The translations under genes and the position numbers were made by a program. From assembly GCA_018691945.1 (NCBI GenBank), contig JABHJJ010000185.1, positions 1 to 9,854 on the forward strand: a stretch of DNA of 9,854 bases. Reading direction: 5' to 3'. Positions 5,304 to 9,854 of this stretch are shown piece by piece. Source of the stretch: Candidatus Nitrosopelagicus sp. (GTDB taxonomy: Archaea; Thermoproteota; Nitrososphaeria; Nitrososphaerales; Nitrosopumilaceae). Within the stretch, counting starts at the first letter, position 1; every line of letters starts with the position of its first letter. Below the pieces are notes generated by a model. The model was not told where the DNA came from, searched no databases, and saw only the letters and a list, made by a program, of their open reading frames with translations.

Positions 5304-5861
5304 ATGTTACCATCAATTGAGAGTATTAAACAACAGCGATTAAAAATCAATATGACACAAAAAGAACTTGCCAGTTTAGTAGGTGTCAGCACATCAATGA
5401 TTAATCAAATAGAATCTGGTCGAAGTGCTCCAAGTTATAATACTGCTAAGAAAGTTTTTGAGGTTTTGGCAACTAAAGAAAGTGAAACCTCAACTCATAA
5501 TGCAGGACAATTATGTAGTAGAGATATCGTAAAGCTCAAACCATCTAACACATTACATGAAGCAATAAAAAAAATGCATAATGCGTCAATTAGTCAAATA
5601 CCAATATTTGATGGTTCTGTGCCAGTAGGAGTAATTTCAGATTCAGGGATTGTAGGACACTATGAAAATGGAAATATAGAGATTGCGAAAAAGATCAAAG
5701 TTGAAGATATAATGGAACCTACCCCACCAGTAGTAGATGTTGATACACCGGCAAGTACTCTTGCACCACTAATAAAATATTCAAAGTGTATTCTTGTTAG
5801 AAAAGGCTCAAAAATTTTTGGCATTATTACAGCATCAGACACATTGAAAATGATGGAATAG
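5304..5861 (+). CDS. XRE-type HTH regulator with two CBS domains
   Basis: This 185-aa protein is a probable DNA-binding transcription regulator sensing a nucleotide ligand. Residues 6-56 are a Cro/C1-type helix-turn-helix: MTQKELASLVGVSTSMINQI (17-36) holds the two HTH helices, followed by ESGRSAPSY. A short linker leads to a CBS pair: CBS1 about 70-122 (ends SQIPIFDGSVPVGVISD then IVGHY) and CBS2 about 130-184 (VEDIMEPTPPVV, then GIITASDT). CBS pairs (Bateman modules) commonly bind AMP, ATP, SAM or related ligands. HTH-CBS proteins are widespread in archaea. Its target is unknown; nearby candidates are the divergent NDH-2-like gene and the urease genes. Its TAG stop is one base from the ureD stop on the other strand, so the 3' ends of the two transcripts must overlap. 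The ATG lacks an obvious Shine-Dalgarno. Confidence 0.85.
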   Translation: MLPSIESIKQQRLKINMTQKELASLVGVSTSMINQIESGRSAPSYNTAKKVFEVLATKESETSTHNAGQLCSRDIVKLKPSNTLHEAIKKMHNASISQIPIFDGSVPVGVISDSGIVGHYENGNIEIAKKIKVEDIMEPTPPVVDVDTPASTLAPLIKYSKCILVRKGSKIFGIITASDTLKMME

Positions 5862-5862
5862 A

Positions 5863-6765
5863 CTAAAGATGATCAGGTAAGATTTCTTTCCGAATTATTT
5901 TTAAAATTTGATAAATTGTGGTTTTTTGTTCTTCTGAAGAATTTCCTAAAATTCTAATTGAGACACCAAGATCATTTGGCAAAATACTAGACCCGCCCAA
6001 TATACCTTGAATATTAGAGAACATTTCGTTGATCAAATTATTAATTTTTGTAACATGTTTTTTTGTCAATACATATACAGATGTAAGAATTGTTTTATCA
6101 TCAAACATTGCAAGAGATTGGATTTTTTGTGATTTTGGCATTAAAAGTGATGAATCTCTAAATTGTATTTTTTGATTAAGACTTCCTTCAGTTTTTAAAT
6201 AACATATATCAAAATCAAACATCTCTCCCATTGCAATTCTTCCGGGCACGATTGTTTCAGAATACACAGCAGTAGATGAATCATCAATGTCAAGATTTGT
6301 TTTTTGATAAAATCTTGAATCTTTATACGGAATAATTTGCTCAGGAATAAATTCCAGATATGAATTATTTTTTAAACTAAGAGTGACCATGTGGGTTGCA
6401 TAGTTTGATTCCATTTTGTAAATTCTAGTTGCACCCTGTGTTGTAATATGGGATATAGCATTATTTTTTAGCTCAACATCCATCCTATAACGATCTCCTT
6501 GTAAAATTCCACCGGAAGGAGATAGAACAAATACGTGAGCCATTGAAGGATAATCCAAATCATAATGCAGCGCCTTTTGCACATATAATGGAACTTGAGT
6601 TCTTTTACGTGTAATGATGGTTTTTTGTTTATCAGAATCATTTTGTAACTCTAATTGCAGATAACCAATCTTTCCAGATTTACCCACATTCATTTGTGCA
6701 ACATCACCATCGTATTGTGAAATTTCTTGTGGAATATCAGAAGGAGTGCAGTGTTCTAGACTCAT
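5863..6765 (-). CDS. ureD: Urease accessory protein UreD (UreH)
   Basis: UreD is the scaffold that binds apo-urease first and then recruits UreF and UreG to deliver nickel and form the carbamylated lysine site. The 300-aa product shows the family landmarks: SPSGGILQGDRY (82-93), TTQGATRIYKM (108-118), FIPEQIIPYKDSRFYQ (139-154), GRIAMGE (175-181) and LGVSIRILG (266-274) near the C-terminus. Length is typical. The ATG overlaps the ureG stop by four bases (ATGA), and AGGTGA sits five bases upstream (6770-6775 on the - strand), a near-perfect match to the archaeal 16S anti-SD, so the start is well supported. It is the last gene of the ureEFGD operon and ends tail to tail with the HTH-CBS gene. 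Confidence 0.93.
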   Translation of the reverse strand: MSLEHCTPSDIPQEISQYDGDVAQMNVGKSGKIGYLQLELQNDSDKQKTIITRKRTQVPLYVQKALHYDLDYPSMAHVFVLSPSGGILQGDRYRMDVELKNNAISHITTQGATRIYKMESNYATHMVTLSLKNNSYLEFIPEQIIPYKDSRFYQKTNLDIDDSSTAVYSETIVPGRIAMGEMFDFDICYLKTEGSLNQKIQFRDSSLLMPKSQKIQSLAMFDDKTILTSVYVLTKKHVTKINNLINEMFSNIQGILGGSSILPNDLGVSIRILGNSSEEQKTTIYQILKIIRKEILPDHL

Positions 6766-7421
6766 GAGTTCACCTGCGTAATCATATTTTTTGGAGGTTC
6801 ATCAAATAAGACATCATGAATTATGTGTTGAGATACCTGTTCAACACCTTGATCAGTCTTACAATTTACCAAGACATACGGCTTATTTTTTCTAACAATT
6901 TTTGCATCACGTTCCATCACATTTAGATCAGCGCCAATTGATGATGCAAGATCAATTTTGTTAATTACTAAAAGATCACTTGTTTCAATTCCAAGTCCAC
7001 CTTTTCTAGGATATTTGTCGCCACCAGAGACATCTACAATGTAAATTGTATAATCTGCAAGGGCAGGACTAAAGGTAGTAGTAACATTATCCCCACCACT
7101 TTCAATAATTATTAAATCCAAGTCGTCATATTTTACTTCAATTTCTTCAATTACTGCAAGATTAATTGATGGATCCTCTCTTACGGCAGTATGAGGGCAC
7201 CCACCAGTTGCAAGACCAATCACCATATTTTCAGGAAGCAGCCCCTGATCTGTGGCTAAATTTTTTCGAATTCTATCAGCATCCTCTTTTGAAATTACAT
7301 CATTTGATATTATGCATACACGATAGTTTTTTTTCGCAAGAAATGGAACAACTCTTTCAATTAACATACTTTTGCCAGCACCCACGGGACCACCAATACC
7401 TACACGAAGAATTCTAGTCAT
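6762..7421 (-). CDS. ureG: Urease accessory GTPase UreG
   Basis: UreG is the SIMIBI-class GTPase that powers nickel delivery to urease. From the ATG at 7421 the protein has 219 aa. The P-loop is GPVGAGKS (11-18); the invariant CPH nickel-binding motif is at 75-77; ESGGDN (107-112) and the VDVSGGDKYPRKGG region (130-142) follow; NKID (154-157) is the guanine-specificity motif. All catalytic elements are intact. A start two codons upstream at a TTG (7427) is possible, but the ATG gives the MTRILRVGIGGPVG opening usual for the family, so ATG is preferred. It lies 17 bases after the ureF stop and overlaps ureD by four bases. The P-loop ends Gly-Lys-Ser, where many bacterial UreG have Gly-Lys-Thr; both are functional in P-loop GTPases. 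Confidence 0.96.
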   Translation of the reverse strand: MTRILRVGIGGPVGAGKSMLIERVVPFLAKKNYRVCIISNDVISKEDADRIRKNLATDQGLLPENMVIGLATGGCPHTAVREDPSINLAVIEEIEVKYDDLDLIIIESGGDNVTTTFSPALADYTIYIVDVSGGDKYPRKGGLGIETSDLLVINKIDLASSIGADLNVMERDAKIVRKNKPYVLVNCKTDQGVEQVSQHIIHDVLFDEPPKNMITQVNS

Positions 7422-7438
7422 AACCAAAAAATTTCTCT

Positions 7439-8137
7439 TTATGTAATAAACATTTTAGAAAATTTCTTTTCATGAGTCATTTGGATAAGGTCATACTGTG
7501 GAGAAAATTGCCAACAGTCATCAATTTTTGTATCAATGAATTTTTCTAAAGTTTGATGAATTTTTGGTTTGATTTTGTGTAGAAGTTTTTGACTTTGTAT
7601 ATGATCAATCATTCCCAGTCTTAATGCAGCACCAGTAACACTAACACAAAAACCATACATCATCATCTGTTTTGCCTGTTCTTTTTTTATACCCATTACA
7701 AAACTACACACACCTGCAACAACAGGATGGGTTCCAGGCGCATCATTTTTAGATATTTTTTCAGAATATGATTTTAAAAAATTATTAGATGATATGGCTG
7801 CAATACATTTTATCATTTGTGAGCCCGCCCTACATGATGCCGCACGAGATTCCTGGATTAGTTTCATTGAATAAAGAACATCATCACACCTGATTATTCC
7901 AGATATATCTTCATTTTTAGCACAATCATATGCATTTGATAATGCCACAGAATCAGCAGGACCAAGTTGTTGTTCTAATGTAACTTCAAGAAAATCATAA
8001 ACATCACCTTCAGATGACACACGTTTTTCATCAAATATTGTTTCAAGTCCATTTGACATAGTATAAAGACCAGAAGGAAAAAATGAATCCGAAAGCTGCA
8101 TCAATGTGAGCTCAGACAAATCAGTGTTCATGAACAT
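7439..8137 (-). CDS. ureF: Urease accessory protein UreF
   Basis: UreF bridges UreD and UreG in the urease activation complex and is all-helical. The 232-aa product has the N-terminal signature LSDSFFPSGLYTMSNGLE (15-32), corresponding to the family's LPxGxFxxSxGLE; ESRAASCRAG (96-105); HPVVAGV (137-143); and GAALRLG (169-175). Length is normal. The reading frame begins inside the 3' end of ureE, a 17-base overlap from the ATG at 8137. A second in-frame ATG at 8131 would give 230 aa and has a purine-rich GGGATGA six bases before it, so it may be the true start. Overlap with ureE implies translational coupling. Confidence 0.92.
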   Translation of the reverse strand: MFMNTDLSELTLMQLSDSFFPSGLYTMSNGLETIFDEKRVSSEGDVYDFLEVTLEQQLGPADSVALSNAYDCAKNEDISGIIRCDDVLYSMKLIQESRAASCRAGSQMIKCIAAISSNNFLKSYSEKISKNDAPGTHPVVAGVCSFVMGIKKEQAKQMMMYGFCVSVTGAALRLGMIDHIQSQKLLHKIKPKIHQTLEKFIDTKIDDCWQFSPQYDLIQMTHEKKFSKMFIT

Positions 8138-8636
8138 TCATCCCTTGATTTGGCACAAAAATTTTATCTTCAACAGTCATTGAAATGTGATGAAGAATTT
8201 CAGAAAATAATTTCTCAAATAACTCTACTTCATTTTCATCATGAATTGGAAATAATACAGAACCATTAGATGCAATGGATAATGGGCGATGTCTATTTCC
8301 TATGATATGCCCAAGTTGTACACGTATAGAAGAAGAGTGATCATCATCATTTACTTTAACGGATATTATTTTTTCAGGTAATTGATGAATCATAATTAAA
8401 TTAGAATCAATTTCCAATACATCCCCATTATGCAAAGTTATTCCAGGTTCAAGAGATAGTCCAATTTCAGTCCCATCATCTGTTTCTGTACGTAACCTAG
8501 ATTTTTCCATATCGCTTCGAGATAGAAAGAGTTGTTTTATAGTGTGATTTTGTGTTGCAGTTTCAATTTTTTCTTTAATATTACTTCCATGGTACGCATT
8601 GCCTAAAATCGAATTAATCAACAACATATGGGTCAT
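8121..8636 (-). CDS. ureE: Urease nickel metallochaperone UreE
   Basis: UreE carries nickel to the UreDFG complex. In this 171-aa product the N-terminal peptide-binding domain covers about 1-80 and the metal-binding domain about 88-160. The diagnostic stretch LGHIIGNRHRPL (108-119) includes His110, the interface nickel ligand, and GNRH (113-116). The C-terminus is short and ends VHEH (168-171), giving two extra histidines instead of the long poly-His tail of Klebsiella. The N-terminal region also has His3, His16 and His31. It is the first gene of the ureEFGD operon, transcribed away from ureA through a 68-base shared promoter region, and overlaps ureF by up to 17 bases. I see no alternative identification. 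Confidence 0.92.
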   Translation of the reverse strand: MTHMLLINSILGNAYHGSNIKEKIETATQNHTIKQLFLSRSDMEKSRLRTETDDGTEIGLSLEPGITLHNGDVLEIDSNLIMIHQLPEKIISVKVNDDDHSSSIRVQLGHIIGNRHRPLSIASNGSVLFPIHDENEVELFEKLFSEILHHISMTVEDKIFVPNQGMNVHEH

Positions 8637-8673
8637 TGAAATTTGCCAAAGTTAAATTTTTAGACGTTTCTAA

Positions 8674-8683
8674 TTTTTAAATA
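8674..8683. promoter_or_regulatory. Shared bidirectional TATA element of ureA and ureE
   Basis: TTTAAATA at 8676-8683 matches the archaeal TATA consensus and is centred 25-26 bases before the ureA ATG at 8705, predicting a leaderless ureA transcript. Because its core TTTAAA is self-complementary, the same bases read on the - strand as TATTTAAAAA, which would start ureE transcription near 8653 with a leader of about 17 bases. No other convincing TATA box is visible in the 68-base gap, so one element may serve both directions. Confidence 0.55.
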
Positions 8684-8704
8684 CACCAGAAATAAAAATT
8701 ATTT

Positions 8705-9007
8705 ATGTTTTTAACACCACGAGAGATTGATAAATTACAAATTTTTACTGCGGCGCAGGTAGCAATAAGAAGAAAGGAAAGAGGATTGAAATTAAACCAC
8801 CCAGAATCTATAGCCATTATAGCAGACCATATTTTAGAAGGTGCAAGAGATGGAAAATCAGTTTCAGAACTAATGAGTTCGGGGAAAAATGTATTAAAAA
8901 AAGAGGATGTGTTACCAGGAGTCATAGATATTATTCATACAATTCAAGTTGAAGCCACATTTAATGACGGAACAAAGCTCGTGACCATTCACGACCCCAT
9001 AGTGTGA
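8705..9007 (+). CDS. ureA: Urease gamma subunit UreA
   Basis: This is the small structural subunit of urease, which hydrolyses urea to ammonia and carbamate. The 100-aa product follows the family along its whole length: [14 protein letters not shown] at the start, [18 protein letters not shown] (22-39), [14 protein letters not shown] (44-57), and an ending in [18 protein letters not shown]. One hundred residues is the standard UreA size, and it is not fused to the beta subunit as it is in Helicobacter. The mRNA is probably leaderless, based on TATA spacing. The stop lies five bases before the next ATG, so translation of the beta/alpha fusion is likely coupled; GTGAT at 9004-9008 can serve as a Shine-Dalgarno for it. 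Confidence 0.97.
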   Translation: MFLTPREIDKLQIFTAAQVAIRRKERGLKLNHPESIAIIADHILEGARDGKSVSELMSSGKNVLKKEDVLPGVIDIIHTIQVEATFNDGTKLVTIHDPIV

Positions 9008-9012
9008 TAGAT

Positions 9013-9854
9013 ATGATATCCAGATGGCGTTCCAGAGTACCACATATTGGAGAGTACATGCCTGCAGAAGGAGACATAATTGCCAATGAATCGAAAAAGA
9101 CATTCAAACTGAATGTTTCAAACACTGGAGATAGACCAATACAGGTTGGATCTCATACACATTTTGCTGAAGCAAACAAGGCATTAGAATTTGACAGAGA
9201 AAAAGCACTTGGATTTCATCTTAACATTTCTTCGGGTACATCAATTAGATTTGAACCTGGAGAATCAAAACATGTAGAAGTTGTAGAATTTGGCGGGAAG
9301 AAAACAATATTTGGATTTAGCGGACTTGTAAGTGGAGATTTAGAAACAAAACGAGAAGATGCAAAAAAGAATATTCACGAGAAAGGTTTCAAGAATGTGT
9401 TAGAAAATATAGAAAATGAATCAAGTTCACTTGAGATTCCACGAAGTAGATATGTAGAATTATTTGGACCTACAACAGGAGATAGGGTCAGATTAGCAGA
9501 TACAGATTTGGTGATGGAGATTGAAAAAGATCTTATCAAATATGGAGATGAGTTAGTATTTGGTGGAGGAAAAAGTGCAAGAGACGGGCTTGGACAAGCA
9601 AGTGGTGTCTTACGCGAAGACTCTGCAGATTTGGTAATCACTAATGCAATGATCATTGATCCAAAACTTGGAATAATTAAAGCTGACATTGGAATTAAGG
9701 ACGGAAAAATTCTTGGAGTTGGTAATGCAGGCAACCCAGATGTAATGGATGACATCGATATTGTAGTTTCATCCAATACAGAAATTATTTCAGGAGAACA
9801 TACAATTTGTACACCAGGTACAATAGATAGCCATATCCACTTTATATCACCTCA
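9013..9854 (+). CDS. Urease beta-alpha fusion (UreB-UreC), 3' end beyond window
   Basis: One uninterrupted frame of 280 codons runs from ATG 9013 off the window edge. Residues 1-108 are a UreB (beta) domain: [17 protein letters not shown] (46-62), [13 protein letters not shown] (75-87) and [10 protein letters not shown] (99-108). Residues about 109-140 are a charged, Asn/Glu/Lys-rich linker. From 142 the UreC (alpha) domain starts: [20 protein letters not shown] (143-162), [19 protein letters not shown] (177-195), then TIDSHIHF, whose His274 and His276 correspond to the first nickel ligands (His134 and His136 of Klebsiella UreC). I checked the frame codon by codon: no stop separates the two parts. 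In most bacteria ureB and ureC are separate genes, and the commoner partial fusion joins gamma and beta. The lysine to be carbamylated and the remaining active-site residues lie outside the window. Unless there is a sequence error at the junction, this is a genuine fusion. Confidence 0.88.
   Translation, partial: MISRWRSRVPHIGEYMPAEGDIIANESKKTFKLNVSNTGDRPIQVGSHTHFAEANKALEFDREKALGFHLNISSGTSIRFEPGESKHVEVVEFGGKKTIFGFSGLVSGDLETKREDAKKNIHEKGFKNVLENIENESSSLEIPRSRYVELFGPTTGDRVRLADTDLVMEIEKDLIKYGDELVFGGGKSARDGLGQASGVLREDSADLVITNAMIIDPKLGIIKADIGIKDGKILGVGNAGNPDVMDDIDIVVSSNTEIISGEHTICTPGTIDSHIHFISP

Noticed and set aside
5088..7421. Identical 14-base sequence AGAATTCTAGTCAT at the 5' ends of the NDH-2-like gene (5088-5101) and ureG (7408-7421)
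   Set aside because: Both encode MTRIL leading into a nucleotide-binding beta strand, so shared residues and A/T-biased codons explain the match; a regulatory role has no other support.
7421..7427. TTG start two codons upstream of ureG ATG
   Set aside because: The ATG gives the family's standard N-terminus; nothing favours the TTG, which adds only two residues.
8655..8679. AATTTTTA repeated at 8655-8662 and 8672-8679 in the ureA-ureE gap
   Set aside because: The repeat is a pure A/T octamer in very A/T-rich DNA, and one copy is simply part of the TATA element.
8677..9103. Two - strand open frames (8677-8925 and 8912-9103) opposite ureA and the start of ureB
   Set aside because: Both are antisense to unmistakable urease coding sequence and show no family features or promoter spacing.
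9375..9776. 133-codon - strand open frame opposite urease beta-alpha
   Set aside because: It is antisense to strongly conserved UreC sequence; its low-complexity Ser/Pro/Ile translation is a shadow of the real gene.
1..9854. Search for tRNA, rRNA, CRISPR, IS elements and integrase sites
   Set aside because: No cloverleaf-like GC-rich segment, spaced repeat array, transposase-like frame or terminal inverted repeat was noticed; gene content looks like ordinary chromosome.

Overview
The window looks like chromosome from an ammonia-oxidising archaeon of the Thaumarchaeota (Nitrososphaerota), most likely a low-GC Nitrosopumilus/Nitrosarchaeum-like lineage. The reasons are strongly A+T-rich DNA, archaeal TATA boxes placed about 25 bases before start codons (many genes look leaderless), an AbrB-type regulator and an HTH-CBS regulator, a complete urease accessory set, and a class III polyhydroxyalkanoate (PHA) synthase. 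The organism assignment is inference from gene content; no rRNA or marker gene is present.

Left third (1-3700), PHA module: phaE and phaC overlap on the + strand and encode the two-subunit class III PHA synthase. Facing them on the - strand are a 71-aa CxxC protein of unknown function, a phasin-like granule protein, a 98-aa protein with an amphipathic/Met-rich N-terminus and a C-terminal AbrB domain (a candidate PhaR-like granule sensor and repressor), and an alpha/beta hydrolase that may act on PHA products. The phasin promoter is packed with repeats around its TATA box, which suggests a regulated operator.

Middle (3700-5862): a type II NADH dehydrogenase-like flavoprotein is on the - strand. 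Divergent from it are a 32-codon small ORF and an XRE-HTH plus twin-CBS regulator. The regulator's stop codon lies one base from the stop of ureD, tail to tail.

Right (5863-9854), urease locus: ureE-ureF-ureG-ureD form a tight, mostly overlapping - strand operon. Divergent from it, across a 68-bp intergenic region with one near-symmetric TATA element, run ureA and then a long open frame in which the beta (UreB) and alpha (UreC) subunits are fused in frame. That frame leaves the window just after the first nickel-binding HxH motif, so ureC is incomplete here. Together these genes would hydrolyse urea to ammonia (substrate for ammonia oxidation and nitrogen assimilation) and CO2, beside a carbon and energy storage system. 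No tRNA, rRNA, CRISPR array, transposase or integration site was seen, and no intergenic stretch exceeds 300 bases.
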